From contig NZ_JWLK01000001.1 in assembly GCF_000814005.1 (NCBI RefSeq), positions 868,001-932,000 on the forward strand: DNA of 64,000 bases. The letters run 5' to 3'. The stretch's first letter is position 1. Each line of letters opens with the position of its first letter. Under the pieces are notes generated by a model that was not told where the DNA came from, did no database searches, and saw nothing but the letters and a program-made list of their open reading frames with translations. Source of the stretch: Ruegeria sp. ANG-S4. GTDB lineage: Bacteria; Pseudomonadota; Alphaproteobacteria; Rhodobacterales; Rhodobacteraceae. Made by a program: the position numbers and the translations under genes. Below are positions 33,547-41,618 of this stretch, in pieces.

Positions 33547-33732
33547 ATGAAACGAGTGATGATGCTGGCGGTCGTGGCTAGTGTGATCGGCGGCGCAGCG
33601 ATGGCGCAGCAGGTTAAGTGGTGCGTGGTCACGGAGAGCGGAACAGTTGTCCGGTGTCACGGCAACAAATACGGGTGCGACATGCACGTGACTCAAACCA
33701 TGGGAACGTCATGCGTGGCCATCGCCCAATGA
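33547..33732 (+). CDS. Small secreted cysteine-containing protein
   Basis: Protein of 61 residues with a signal peptide (MKRVMMLAVVASVIGGAAMAQ) and a mature part of about 40 residues containing four Cys (VKWCVVTES, VVRCHGNK, YGCDMHV, GTSCVAIAQ). Those could form two disulfides, so it should be periplasmic or secreted. AAAGGAA precedes the ATG. The gene overlaps the next one by ATGA (33729-33732), so it is coupled to the HTH regulator. Function unknown. The pair is bounded by twin terminators. Confidence 0.62.
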   Translation: MKRVMMLAVVASVIGGAAMAQQVKWCVVTESGTVVRCHGNKYGCDMHVTQTMGTSCVAIAQ

Positions 33733-34178
33733 CCAAAGAAGAATTTGGACAAAAGCTTTACGAGGAAATGCGATCTCGGGGATGGAACGAGGACAAACTA
33801 GCGCAAAAGGCCCGTATAAACGTTGATTATGTCGGAGAATACTTGGACGGTTTAGTGTTCCCAAACAGCGTTCACTTGGTTCAACTCGCTGATGCCTTGG
33901 GACTCAAGCCAAAGGAGTTGCTGCCAGCCGCAGACATCGAAGTTTTGGAGGAAAAAGCCCTCGGTGTATCGAACGAAGGCGCGTTGCCAACGCGAGAGCA
34001 AGAAATAGACGCGGCAATCAAATACCAAGAAAATCGTATCGCCGATGCGCAGAACCATCTGGCGAATGTGCTTTGCGATGTCGTCAGCCCAAGGGACGCG
34101 AACCGCATAGGTCTGGCTATCAACAGGCTGATTGAAACCAAGTTCGACTATTACCGCACCGTTCAAGACAGCAGCTAG
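33729..34178 (+). CDS. XRE-type helix-turn-helix protein
   Basis: Protein of 149 residues. The first 65 residues form a Cro/C1-type DNA-binding domain (FGQKLYEEMRSRGWNEDKLAQKARINVDYVGEYLDGLVFP, then LADALGLKPKELLP). The second half is helical (EQEIDAAIKYQENRIADAQNHLANVLCDVV), perhaps for dimerisation. ATG 33729 overlaps the stop of the small secreted-protein gene. The combination of a tiny exported protein and a Xre regulator between identical terminators resembles phage or integrative-element cargo. The DNA target and partner are unknown. Not a standard antitoxin as far as can be judged. Confidence 0.68.
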   Translation: MTKEEFGQKLYEEMRSRGWNEDKLAQKARINVDYVGEYLDGLVFPNSVHLVQLADALGLKPKELLPAADIEVLEEKALGVSNEGALPTREQEIDAAIKYQENRIADAQNHLANVLCDVVSPRDANRIGLAINRLIETKFDYYRTVQDSS

Positions 34179-34211
34179 CCGTAAGAATAACACAGCCACA
34201 GAGCAGAGCAG

Positions 34212-34232
34212 GGGGCCGTCAGGCCCCTTTTT
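34212..34232 (+). terminator. Terminator after the HTH gene
   Basis: GGGGCC-GTCA-GGCCCC followed by TTTTT, a near copy of the terminator at 33494. Confidence 0.78.
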
Positions 34233-34412
34233 CATGCCCGCACACACCAACCAACCGTCCATCACAAACAACGTGCATATCGGCAGGATGAGAGGGTGAG
34301 TTGAGGTGCTTAACTGCGGTACACATGGGTCATAACCCATTGAAACTCAATAGCCCTCATTTTCGCTCTGCGGTACACAAGTGCATTGATTTTATTGAAT
34401 AAAATAGTGAAA

Positions 34413-34496
34413 TGGTGGGCGACCCTGGAATCGAACCAGGCGTGCGTCTCCGCGAGGGAGTTACAGTCCCCTGCCACACCTTGCGGCCTGTCGCCC
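34413..34496 (-). tRNA. tRNA-Tyr (anticodon GTA)
   Basis: Read on the minus strand it begins GGGCGACAGGCCGCAAGG, has an anticodon loop CTGTAAC with GTA at 34462-34464, a long class II variable arm (as expected for bacterial tRNA-Tyr), the T-loop GGTTCGATTCC and an encoded CCA (34413-34415). The acceptor stem GGGCGAC/GTCGCCC is perfect. It stands at the right end of the remnant-rich patch at 32.1-34.3 kb, a common integration site for mobile DNA. Confidence 0.95.
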
Positions 34497-34612
34497 ACGG
34501 TCAGGCGTTGCACCTGACGTGAAGGCGTGATTACTAGCGCGCCTAAGGAGCGTCAACAGGAAATTACCCCTTCGACGCAGGAAACCTGTTGTCCGGCCCG
34601 GAGGCCCAAGCC

Positions 34613-35386
34613 ATGAAAAAACCCAAATGGGTTGTCGAGAAAGAACAGGCCCGTAAAGCCGCTGCTGCGGAAACTGTTTGGCTGTTCGGATTGCACGCTG
34701 TGCGCGATGCGTTGATGAATCCAAAAAGGCAAAAACTGCGATTGCTCGTGACCCGAAATGCGCGTGACAAACTGGCTGAAGCGATTGAGTTTTCCGGTCT
34801 GGATGCGGAGGTTGTCGATCCGCGCAAATTCACTGCGCCGATTGATCCGGGATCGGTCCATCAGGGGGCCGCACTTGAGGTGAAGCCATTGGATTGGGGC
34901 GGATTGGCCGAGAACTGCATTGGTCGGGAAAACCCGCGTGTGCTGCTTTTGGACCGGGTCACGGATCCGCATAATGTGGGCGCGATCTTGCGCTCGGCCG
35001 AAGTGTTGGGCGCCAGCGCAGTGATCGGTACACGGCACCATTCCGCTCCGGAAACGGGCGCTTTGGCCAAAACCGCGAGTGGCGCACTGGAACGGCAACC
35101 TTATCTGCGACAGCGGAATCTGGCGGATACAATCACCGATTTGCAGGGCATGGGGTTTTTGGTGCTCGGGTTGGACGGCGAAGCGGATCAGACGATCGAG
35201 ACCGCCTTGGAGGGGCGTCGGAATCAACCGGTCGCTTTGGTTCTGGGTGCCGAAGGTCCGGGGTTGCGGCAGAAGACAAAAGAAACCGTCGATCAACTGG
35301 TCAAGATTGACGCGGCGGGTGGTTTTGGGTCACTCAATGTCTCAAATGCAGCGGCTATCGCCCTATATGCATCCATAGACAGATGA
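34613..35386 (+). CDS. rlmB: 23S rRNA 2'-O-ribose methyltransferase (RlmB/TrmH-type SpoU family)
   Basis: Protein of 257 residues of the SPOUT methyltransferase family, which modifies the ribose of G2251 in 23S rRNA in E. coli. An N-terminal substrate-binding region (WLFGLHAVRDALMNPKRQKLRL) is followed by motif 1 VLLLDRVTDPHNVGAILRSAEVLG, motif 2 LVLGAEGPGLR and motif 3 LNVSNAAAIALYAS, which together form the SAM-binding knot. ATG 34613 has GGAGGCCC just upstream. The exact rRNA target is inferred from the family only. It follows tRNA-Tyr and precedes the ATT-initiated zinc-ribbon gene by 12 bp, with the stop codon in the same frame. Confidence 0.92.
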   Translation: MKKPKWVVEKEQARKAAAAETVWLFGLHAVRDALMNPKRQKLRLLVTRNARDKLAEAIEFSGLDAEVVDPRKFTAPIDPGSVHQGAALEVKPLDWGGLAENCIGRENPRVLLLDRVTDPHNVGAILRSAEVLGASAVIGTRHHSAPETGALAKTASGALERQPYLRQRNLADTITDLQGMGFLVLGLDGEADQTIETALEGRRNQPVALVLGAEGPGLRQKTKETVDQLVKIDAAGGFGSLNVSNAAAIALYASIDR

Positions 35387-35398
35387 CAGGAGGCCGCC

Positions 35399-35668
35399 AT
35401 TCCCGCCCCTCAGAAAATTGCCACCTGCTGCTATTGCGGCACCCGCGCCGCATTGGTCCTGAAAGGCAAGCAACAGCATGAATTGAGCTGTTCCAGTTGT
35501 GGCGCGCCGTTGCATGATCTCAAGATGATGCCAAAGGCCAAGCTGTCGAAAACAACTCAGCCTTACAAACCCAAGAAAAAGGGTGGCAAGTCGAAGAAAA
35601 AGCGAAAATCGCTGTTTTCAAAAGTTCTGGATGAAGCCTGGGACGTGATCGAGGACGTGTTCGACTAG
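35399..35668 (+). CDS. Zinc-ribbon protein with apparent ATT start codon
   Basis: Protein of 89 residues. The N-terminal zinc ribbon contains two Cys pairs: CYCG in ATCCYCGTRAA, and CSSCG in ELSCSSCGAPLHDLKMMP. A long Lys-rich segment (KPKKKGGKSKKKRKSLF) and an acidic tail follow. The rlmB stop in the same frame limits the start to after 35386. No ATG, GTG or TTG exists before the first Cys; ATT at 35399 lies five bases after AGGAGG and gives the N-terminus I/M-P-A-P-Q-K-I-A-T. A TTG at 35453 would cut off the first Cys pair. ATT is rare but used by infC and pcnB. Function unknown; perhaps RNA-associated. Confidence 0.7.
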   Translation: MPAPQKIATCCYCGTRAALVLKGKQQHELSCSSCGAPLHDLKMMPKAKLSKTTQPYKPKKKGGKSKKKRKSLFSKVLDEAWDVIEDVFD

Positions 35669-35766
35669 GGCAACCACTGTCGTTCACATCCCTGTCATGG
35701 GGGGTTTCGACAAAGGACCCAACAATGCATGTTATGATCTTGGGGTCTAAAGCGGATGAAGCGCTG

Positions 35767-36216
35767 ATGTTTTCAAGACGGGTATTTCTGGCTGGTTTGG
35801 CCTGTGCGGCGTATGCGCCGTTTGCGCATGCGCAAGAGGAACCGATGTATTTTTCCGCGGATGGCGCAGCGATATCTGGCTATGACGCCGTGTCCTATTT
35901 CAATGGTGGGCAACCATTGCGAGGCGCGGCGGACATCGCGGTGATGTGGAAGGGCGCGATCTGGCATTTTGCCTCGCAGGAGAACCGTGACCAGTTCGAG
36001 CGCAATCCGCGTGCCTACGCTCCGCAGTTCGGCGGATATTGCGCGTTGGCCATGGCGCAGGGGAGCCTGAGTTCAACGGACCCCAAAGCATGGAAGATCG
36101 TCGACGGGCGGCTCTATCTGACGCATTCACCGGCGATTGAAATAATCTGGGAAAAGAACGTGGATGAATACATCCATCTGGCCGAACAGCACTGGCCGGT
36201 AATCCTGTATGAGTGA
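35767..36216 (+). CDS. YHS domain secreted protein
   Basis: Protein of 149 residues. N-terminal MFSRRVFLAGLACAAYAPFAHAQ is a Tat-like signal (S-R-R-V-F-L), which fits export of a folded, perhaps metal-binding protein. The mature part is a YHS domain: GYDAVSYFNGGQPLRGAADIAVMWKGAIWHFASQENRDQFERNPRAYAPQFGGYCALAMAQG, where the pattern Y-D-x-V-x-Y and A-F/P-Q-Y/F-G-G-Y-C-A define this family. It is found in many marine proteobacteria with an unknown role, perhaps binding copper or haem. ATG 35767 is used; an ATG at 35725 is possible. Single-gene unit, ending near a terminator. Confidence 0.85.
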   Translation: MFSRRVFLAGLACAAYAPFAHAQEEPMYFSADGAAISGYDAVSYFNGGQPLRGAADIAVMWKGAIWHFASQENRDQFERNPRAYAPQFGGYCALAMAQGSLSSTDPKAWKIVDGRLYLTHSPAIEIIWEKNVDEYIHLAEQHWPVILYE

Positions 36217-36359
36217 TCGGCGAAAATCCGCCTTTCGTGACTTGTCATCACAAAAATGCGCGCCGCCTCTTTTTTTTCGAGAACTCGTGCCTAAATGTCA
36301 CAGTGACCGCGGAACGGAACTGCCGCGGGTCATTTCACTGTCCCTCGTTCCAACAACTA

Positions 36360-36388
36360 GCGCTCAGGATCATCCTGAGCGCTTTTTT
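36360..36388 (+). terminator. Rho-independent terminator
   Basis: GCGCTCAGGA-TCA-TCCTGAGCGC, a 10-bp perfect stem, then six T. It ends the YHS-gene transcript, 140 bp past its stop and 30 bp before the CoA-binding gene. Confidence 0.85.
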
Positions 36389-36417
36389 CTCGGCTTGATG
36401 CTGCTTAGGGTGTCAGC

Positions 36418-36888
36418 ATGACCCAGTATTCCGATGACTACCTGAAAAACGTCCTGCGCCGCACAAAATCTATTGCGGTTGTCGGCGTGTCGACGAATCC
36501 GGTGCGACCAAGTTATTACGTGGCGCGTTACCTGTCGCTTAAGGGATACAAGGTCATCCCGGTCAACCCCGGCCATGCCGGGACCGTGTTGTTCGGGCAA
36601 ACCGTGCGCGCCTCTTTATCCGATGTTGTGGAACCAGTTGATATGGTAGATATATTCCGCAGGTCCGAGGCAGTGCCGCCGATAGTCGACGAAGCCTTGA
36701 GCAGTTTTCCGGACCTGCAAACCATCTGGATGCAGATTGGCGTTTCACACCCCGAGGCGGCAAGCAAGGCGCAAGCGCGTGGGGTGGATGTGATTATGAA
36801 CCGTTGCCCCAAGATCGAGTACCAGCGCCTGTTTGGCGAATTGCGAATGGGTGGGTTCGCCACCGGCGTCATTTCATCCAAGCTCTAG
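36418..36888 (+). CDS. CoA-binding protein (YccU family)
   Basis: Protein of 156 residues with a Rossmann-type CoA-binding domain: IAVVGVSTNPVRPSYYVARYLSLKGYKVIPVNPGHAG, then VDMVDIFRRSEAVPPIVDEAL, TIWMQIGVSHPEAASKAQARGVDVIMNRCPKIE. The order V-G-x-S-x-N-P-x-R and the C-terminal MNRCPKIEY are typical of the YccU/PF13380 family, which resembles the N-terminal domain of succinyl-CoA ligase. Role not established. Alone on the plus strand between the terminator and a minus-strand lipoprotein gene, ending four bases before the latter's stop. Confidence 0.88.
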   Translation: MTQYSDDYLKNVLRRTKSIAVVGVSTNPVRPSYYVARYLSLKGYKVIPVNPGHAGTVLFGQTVRASLSDVVEPVDMVDIFRRSEAVPPIVDEALSSFPDLQTIWMQIGVSHPEAASKAQARGVDVIMNRCPKIEYQRLFGELRMGGFATGVISSKL

Positions 36889-36892
36889 CGGT

Positions 36893-37459
36893 TTAATTGA
36901 CTTCCAGCGGTTTGAGGCGGGCAACCTGTTCTTGCCTGCGTTGCTCCAGCACGACCTCGCGCGGGACCCAGTCATAGCGCGTGTCTTCCGGCAATGGGGA
37001 CCAGTACAGCACGCCGCCATACCGCCACGGGTCCAGAACAACACCTTCGTACATCGAGTCTCCTTTTCGGCTGATTATTGCCGTGCTGTGATCGATTCGA
37101 AGCGGGTTATCCGCGTTGGCGATGGCGCGGTGCAGTGTCAGGGTCTTGAAACCTTCCTGCTTCAAGCGGCGTTCAATGTCCTCGGCCCAATGCCAACACA
37201 AGCCGCGTGGGCGCAGCCCTTTGTTGACCTTCGCATTGTGGATCAGCGGCGGGTCCGTGATCTCATATTCCTGTACAAGTTGGGCTGTGTAGGAATACGC
37301 GATGCGTGCCGCTCGGTCGGCCTCTTCCTCATCGACCCCCGGCCCCAAGTTGCGGATTTCCGACGCAAGGCGCTGAACCTCATCCCCCGTTGTCGGCGGT
37401 GGGGTCGAGCAGGCCGCCACGGTCAGCAGGGCAAAAATAAGGGCCAGAGGTTTGATCAT
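36893..37459 (-). CDS. Putative lipoprotein upstream of hisE
   Basis: Protein of 188 residues with a lipoprotein signal (MIKPLALIFALLTVAACS, lipobox VAAC). The mature part starts with a Pro/Thr linker and then reads RNLGPGVDEEEADRAARIAYSYTAQLVQEYEI, GLCWHWAEDIERRLKQEGFKTLTLHR, ADNPLRIDHSTAIISRKGDSMYEGVVLDPWRYGG. The Cys-His-Trp-Ala cluster and later D-H-S and D-P-W motifs resemble transglutaminase or cysteine-protease-like folds (Cys...His...Asp), but this is a guess from motif order. I do not recognise the family. Minus strand, 75 bp downstream of hisE. Confidence 0.65.
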   Translation of the reverse strand: MIKPLALIFALLTVAACSTPPPTTGDEVQRLASEIRNLGPGVDEEEADRAARIAYSYTAQLVQEYEITDPPLIHNAKVNKGLRPRGLCWHWAEDIERRLKQEGFKTLTLHRAIANADNPLRIDHSTAIISRKGDSMYEGVVLDPWRYGGVLYWSPLPEDTRYDWVPREVVLEQRRQEQVARLKPLEVN

Positions 37460-37534
37460 TCTTGCGTCCTTCGCTCCGTGTTGGCGCGGTGAAGGATCAT
37501 AGTGGCGAAGCCGTCGCGACGAAACCCGTTTGAG

Positions 37535-37852
37535 TTACCCTTTCGGCCGCGCGGCCTTTTCCGCGATCCCGCTGACACCTTGCCGCCGGGCAAGCTCGGC
37601 CAGCACATCGTCCAGGGCCACATCGCTCGCGGCCAGCATGACCAGCAGGTGATACAACACATCCGCAGCCTCAGCGGTCAGCTTGTCCCGGTCCCCCTTG
37701 GCCACTTCAATGATGGCCTCAATCGCTTCTTCCCCAAACTTCTCGGCGCATTTTTCCGGGCCTTTCGCCAGCAACTTGGCGGTCCAGCTGCTTTCGGGGT
37801 CGGTTCCTTTGCGGGCCTCGATCGTTGCCGCCAGATCGTGCAGAATGCTCAT
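37535..37852 (-). CDS. hisE: Phosphoribosyl-ATP diphosphatase
   Basis: Protein of 105 residues that splits pyrophosphate from phosphoribosyl-ATP, second step of histidine synthesis. The MazG-type helical fold is present: [33 protein letters not shown], with the acidic EExxE site (GEEAIEAI) and a second one in [15 protein letters not shown]. Normal length. Start ATG 37852 overlaps the hisF stop (37849-37852), so translation is coupled. It is the last gene of the hisB-H-A-F-E group on the minus strand. Confidence 0.95.
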   Translation of the reverse strand: MSILHDLAATIEARKGTDPESSWTAKLLAKGPEKCAEKFGEEAIEAIIEVAKGDRDKLTAEAADVLYHLLVMLAASDVALDDVLAELARRQGVSGIAEKAARPKG

Positions 37853-38610
37853 GTCAGCCTCATCGGGATGCCGGCGGAGGCCATGTGTTCCTTGGCCTCG
37901 CGGATTGTGTATTCACCGAAATGAAAGATCGAGGCCGCCAGAACCGCGCTTGCACCACCTTTGGTCACACCTTCGACCAGATGGTCCAGAGTGCCGACGC
38001 CGCCACTGGCAATCACCGGCACGTCCACCGCGTCGCTGATGGCGCGGGTCAGGGGCAGGTTGAACCCGGCCTTGGTGCCGTCACGATCCATCGAGGTCAG
38101 CAGGATTTCCCCCGCACCCTTGGCAACAACGGTTTTGGCGAACTCCACTGCGTCAATGCCGGTGGGTTTGCGCCCGCCATGGGTGAAAATCTCCCATTTG
38201 CCGGGGCTGACGGTCTTGGCGTCGATGGCGCAGACGATGCACTGGCTGCCGAACTGATCTGCCGCTTCGGCGATCACATCCGGGTTGGCCACCGCCGCCG
38301 AGTTGAAGCTGACCTTGTCCGCCCCCGCCAACAGCAGGGCGCGCACGTCTTCCTTGGTCCGCACGCCACCGCCCACGGTCAGGGGCACAAAGCACTGTTC
38401 CGCCGTGCGCTGCACCACATCGAACATGGTGCCGCGATTTTCATGCGTGGCATGGATGTCCAGGAAGCAGATCTCATCTGCACCGGCAGTGTCATAGGCC
38501 TTGGCCGACTCCACCGGGTCGCCTGCATCGCGCAGGCCAACGAAGTTCACACCTTTGACGACGCGGCCATCGGCGACATCCAGACAGGGAATGATGCGGG
38601 TTTTCAGCAT
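37849..38610 (-). CDS. hisF: Imidazole glycerol phosphate synthase cyclase subunit
   Basis: TIM-barrel protein of 253 residues that uses ammonia from HisH to convert PRFAR into IGP and AICAR. It begins [23 protein letters not shown], with the catalytic Asp in CLDV. The second catalytic Asp is in [16 protein letters not shown] [37 protein letters not shown] and [15 protein letters not shown] hold the two phosphate sites. Length is standard. It is coupled to hisE, and separated from hisA by the DUF302 and DUF2867 genes. Confidence 0.96.
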   Translation of the reverse strand: MLKTRIIPCLDVADGRVVKGVNFVGLRDAGDPVESAKAYDTAGADEICFLDIHATHENRGTMFDVVQRTAEQCFVPLTVGGGVRTKEDVRALLLAGADKVSFNSAAVANPDVIAEAADQFGSQCIVCAIDAKTVSPGKWEIFTHGGRKPTGIDAVEFAKTVVAKGAGEILLTSMDRDGTKAGFNLPLTRAISDAVDVPVIASGGVGTLDHLVEGVTKGGASAVLAASIFHFGEYTIREAKEHMASAGIPMRLT

Positions 38611-38730
38611 GCGGTGTCCTCTATTGGGGGCACCTCTACCGGCAAAGCCCCGCCGATGCCAGACTTGTGATTGTGATCTGCCGCGAAGCCATGGAAATTA
38701 GGGATGAAATTCACCAAAAGGAATTCTGAT

Positions 38731-39177
38731 ATGAAACATCTTCTGCTGGCTTCACTGCTCACGTTTGGAGGCACCCTGTCCGCCATGGCTGACGACATCA
38801 TCAAGGTACAAACCGACAAATCCGTGGCCGAGGCGCTGGATGCGCTGGAAGCCGCGGTTGGAAATGCAGGCGCAACCGTCTTCGCCCGTGTGGACCATGC
38901 AGCGGGGGCGGAAAAAGTCGGTACGCCGATCCCGCCCAATCAGGTTCTGATTTTCGGCAACCCGGCGCTTGGCACGCCCGCGATGCAGATCGATCCGCGC
39001 GCCGGGCTGTTCCTGCCGCTCAAGGTGCAGGCTTATGAGGATGCAAATGGTCAGGTCTGGCTGGCCTATGAGGATCCGAAAGAAACGATGGATGAGCTCG
39101 ATGAGGTCGAGAATTCACCGGTCATCGAGAAAATGCGCGGCGCATTGAAAAACCTCACAGCCGCCGCTGCGGGCTGA
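38731..39177 (+). CDS. DUF302 family exported protein
   Basis: Protein of 148 residues with a signal peptide (MKHLLLASLLTFGGTLSAMAD). The mature domain DDIIKVQTDKSVAEALDALEAAVGNAGATVFARVDHAAGAEKVG, PNQVLIFGNPALGTPAMQ, LPLKVQAYEDANGQVWLAYEDP is the DUF302 fold (x-V-L-I/F-G-N-P-x-x-G-T). Periplasmic and of unknown role. ATG 38731 follows AAAAGGAATTCTG; an ATG 27 bases upstream is rejected. It is transcribed against the his genes on both sides. Confidence 0.85.
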   Translation: MKHLLLASLLTFGGTLSAMADDIIKVQTDKSVAEALDALEAAVGNAGATVFARVDHAAGAEKVGTPIPPNQVLIFGNPALGTPAMQIDPRAGLFLPLKVQAYEDANGQVWLAYEDPKETMDELDEVENSPVIEKMRGALKNLTAAAAG

Positions 39178-39189
39178 TCCGGCGCGGTG

Positions 39190-39654
39190 TCAGGTGCTTG
39201 CGCGGCGCACCCGCGCAAGCGCATTGCGCGCGATCAGGATGTGAAACGGCATGATCGCTGCAAGATACAAGCGCCCACCCAGATTGTGCCGATGCACCCA
39301 TGTGGCGAGCGAAATCCGTCCGTTATCCGACATTACCGAAACCCGGAAATCGAGGTGCCGGTCGTTGAACCCGGCGATCACCTCGGTCTCGTCATCGTGT
39401 TCAACCGGAAATATGCCCAATTTATCGGTGGCCTCGGGCCCGGATTTACTCAGCCCGAATGGTGCCACCAATATGCCGCGCAAACGCAGCAGGGCCTCGG
39501 CCCACGCGGGAAAGCGAGTGATGATCTCTGCGGCCTGACGCGGGGGCAGGTCCGATGCGACGCTGTAGCAGTCCAGAAAATCACCATCCGCCCGGCGCTT
39601 ATGCAGCAGGCTTTTGGCGGGAAGCTCGGATCGTTTCACGCGTGCTTTAAACAT
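39190..39654 (-). CDS. DUF2867 family protein
   Basis: Protein of 154 residues resembling the DUF2867 family: [61 protein letters not shown], then [71 protein letters not shown]. The start shares its last eight bases with the end of hisA (39647-39654), so it is coupled to hisA. The family belongs to a START-like lipid/polyketide-binding fold as far as known. Function unknown. In the same position it occurs in other Rhodobacterales. Confidence 0.78.
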   Translation of the reverse strand: MFKARVKRSELPAKSLLHKRRADGDFLDCYSVASDLPPRQAAEIITRFPAWAEALLRLRGILVAPFGLSKSGPEATDKLGIFPVEHDDETEVIAGFNDRHLDFRVSVMSDNGRISLATWVHRHNLGGRLYLAAIMPFHILIARNALARVRRAST

Positions 39655-40381
39655 CTGGGTGCTCTCCGAGCGCCATCAGCGCCTCTTTCAGATCAATCGC
39701 CCCATCATACAGCGCACGGCCCGAAATCGCACCGTTCAGGCCTGCGCCACAATCGCGCAGGGCGATCAGGTCGGCAATCGAAGACACGCCGCCGGATGCG
39801 ATGACGGGAATATCAACCGCCTGTGCCAGCGCGGCAGTGGCATCTATATTCGGGCCCTGCATCGCACCATCGCGGTTAATGTCGGTGTAGATGATCGCGG
39901 CAACGCCCGCGTCCTCGAAACTGCGGGCGAGGTCCGTGACCTGCACATCCGTTTCTTCGGCCCAGCCCTTGGTGGCGACCAAACCATTACGGGCATCGAT
40001 GCCCACGGCGACCTTGCCGGGAAAAGCCTTGGCCGCTTCGCGTACAAGCTCGGGGTTTTCGACCGCAACCGTGCCCAGAATGACGCGCGCCAGACCTTTG
40101 TCGATCCACGCCTCGATCGTTGCCATGTCGCGGATACCACCGCCCAGCTGCGCGGGTACGTTGCAGGCTTTCAGGATGGCCTCGACCGGGGCGGCATTGA
40201 CCGGCGCGCCCGCAAAGGCCCCGTTCAGGTCCACCAGATGCAGCCATTCGCACCCGGCCTCGACAAAAGCGCGGGCCTGCGCCGCGGGATCATCGTTAAA
40301 GACGGTCGCCTTGTCCATTTCACCGCGCAGCAGGCGCACGGCCTGGCCGTCTTTTAGGTCGATAGCGGGGTAGAGGATCAT
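39647..40381 (-). CDS. hisA: ProFAR isomerase (phosphoribosylformimino-AICAR ribotide isomerase)
   Basis: TIM-barrel isomerase of 244 residues, fourth step of histidine synthesis. N-terminal [24 protein letters not shown] gives the catalytic Asp in AIDLKDG. Phosphate sites lie in [28 protein letters not shown] and [15 protein letters not shown]. The second catalytic Asp is in [17 protein letters not shown] 40381 matches the family N-terminus. Located between hisH and the coupled DUF2867 gene, with the DUF2147 gene on the opposite strand between it and hisH. Confidence 0.96.
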   Translation of the reverse strand: MILYPAIDLKDGQAVRLLRGEMDKATVFNDDPAAQARAFVEAGCEWLHLVDLNGAFAGAPVNAAPVEAILKACNVPAQLGGGIRDMATIEAWIDKGLARVILGTVAVENPELVREAAKAFPGKVAVGIDARNGLVATKGWAEETDVQVTDLARSFEDAGVAAIIYTDINRDGAMQGPNIDATAALAQAVDIPVIASGGVSSIADLIALRDCGAGLNGAISGRALYDGAIDLKEALMALGEHPDV

Positions 40382-40515
40382 GTCGGGCGGCCCTATATCT
40401 CTGTTACATGCGCGGCATATCGCACAAGCGGGGCAGGGGATGCAACGCGACGCCAAGTCATTCTTGCCCGACGCCGACAGGCAGGTCAGACTGACAACAA
40501 TACAGGGAGAACATC

Positions 40516-40917
40516 ATGAAGAAACTTATTCTTGCGGCGGGTCTTACTGCGATGGCAACCAGCGCGTATGCGGCCGATCCGGTTGACGGTCTTTGGAAAA
40601 CCGCCGCTGGCGAAACAGGCGGCTACCTGCATGTCTCGATTTCCGAATGCGGCAGCGCGGTTTGCGGTACCATCGACAGCGCATTCAGCGCCGACGGCAA
40701 CCAGAACCTGGAATACGAAAATCTCGGTAAACAGATCATCTGGGACATGGTGCCCGAAGGCGGCGGGAGCTACGACAACGGCCAGATTTGGGACCCGGAG
40801 AGTGACAAGACCTACAAGTCAAAAATGACGCTGGACAGTCAGAATAAGCTGACGGTCAAAGGCTGCGTTGCTGGTGGTCTGGTTTGTAAGGGTCAAACCT
40901 GGACGCGCGTTCAGTAG
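40516..40917 (+). CDS. DUF2147 family exported protein
   Basis: Periplasmic protein of 133 residues with signal peptide (MKKLILAAGLTAMATSAYAAD). The mature domain DPVDGLWKTAAGETGGYLHVSISECGSAVCGTIDSAF and GQIWDPESDKTYKSKMTLDSQNKLTVKGCVAGGLVCKGQTWTRV is DUF2147 (G-x-W-x-T, I-W-D-P-E-x-x-K-T-Y, L-x-V-x-G-C), a small beta-barrel with two disulfide-capable Cys pairs. Function unknown. AGGGAGAA precedes the ATG. It lies inside the his gene group and converges with hisH with four bases between stops. Confidence 0.88.
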   Translation: MKKLILAAGLTAMATSAYAADPVDGLWKTAAGETGGYLHVSISECGSAVCGTIDSAFSADGNQNLEYENLGKQIIWDMVPEGGGSYDNGQIWDPESDKTYKSKMTLDSQNKLTVKGCVAGGLVCKGQTWTRVQ

Positions 40918-40921
40918 TCGC

Positions 40922-41560
40922 TCAGGGCGTCCAGGTCAGGAAGTTCCTGATCATCCGCAGGCCCACATCCTGGCTTTTTTCCGGGTGGAACTGCATTCCG
41001 ACCATCGTGTCGCGGCCAATCACGGCCGTGACTTCCTGCCCATACTCCACATAGGCCAGCCGCTGTGCCGGATCGCTGACGCGGAAGTGGTAGGAATGCA
41101 CGAAATAGGTGTGATCGCCCGATTTCACCCCGTCAAAGACCGGGTGATCGCTTTCCAGAACCAGATCGTTCCAGCCCATATGCGGCACTTTTAGCGTGCT
41201 GTCCGATGGCTCGATCCTGACGACATCACCGGCAACCCAATCCAGACCGTCGGCCTCGGTATATTCATGCCCCTTGGTCGCCATCAGTTGCATCCCGACG
41301 CAGATGCCCAGAAACGGGCGGGCTTTTTGCTCGACCGCCTCGACCATCGCGTCATAGATGCCCTTATGGCCGCGCAACTCTGCCGCGCAGGCGGGGAAAG
41401 CGCCATCACCGGGCAAAACCAGCCGATCCGCCCGCGCAACGACATCAGCATCCGAGGTCACGACAACCTCGCCCGCGTCCACCTCGCGCGCCATGCGCTG
41501 AAACGCTTTCTCTGCCGAGTGCAGATTGCCGCTTTCATAGTCAATGATGGCTGTCAGCAT
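40922..41560 (-). CDS. hisH: Imidazole glycerol phosphate synthase glutaminase subunit
   Basis: Class I glutamine amidotransferase of 212 residues supplying ammonia to HisF. The nucleophile Cys is in FLGICVGMQLM, the catalytic His-Glu pair in GMQFHPEKSQ, and LPGDGAFPACAAELR precedes the oxyanion strand. N-terminus MLTAIIDYESGNLHSAEKAF is standard, so ATG 41560 is used and the long upstream extension is rejected. It lies 58 bp after hisB on the same strand. Confidence 0.96.
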   Translation of the reverse strand: MLTAIIDYESGNLHSAEKAFQRMAREVDAGEVVVTSDADVVARADRLVLPGDGAFPACAAELRGHKGIYDAMVEAVEQKARPFLGICVGMQLMATKGHEYTEADGLDWVAGDVVRIEPSDSTLKVPHMGWNDLVLESDHPVFDGVKSGDHTYFVHSYHFRVSDPAQRLAYVEYGQEVTAVIGRDTMVGMQFHPEKSQDVGLRMIRNFLTWTP

Positions 41561-41618
41561 CTGAATCCTTTCTGCGCGCAGCTTGCCCGAAAACCGGTGC
41601 CCTCTTTTCGGGCTGCGC

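Noticed and set aside
33300..33581. Plus-strand open frame with TTG/GTG starts
   Set aside because: Crosses the terminator at 33494 and the start of the secreted-peptide gene; no family features.
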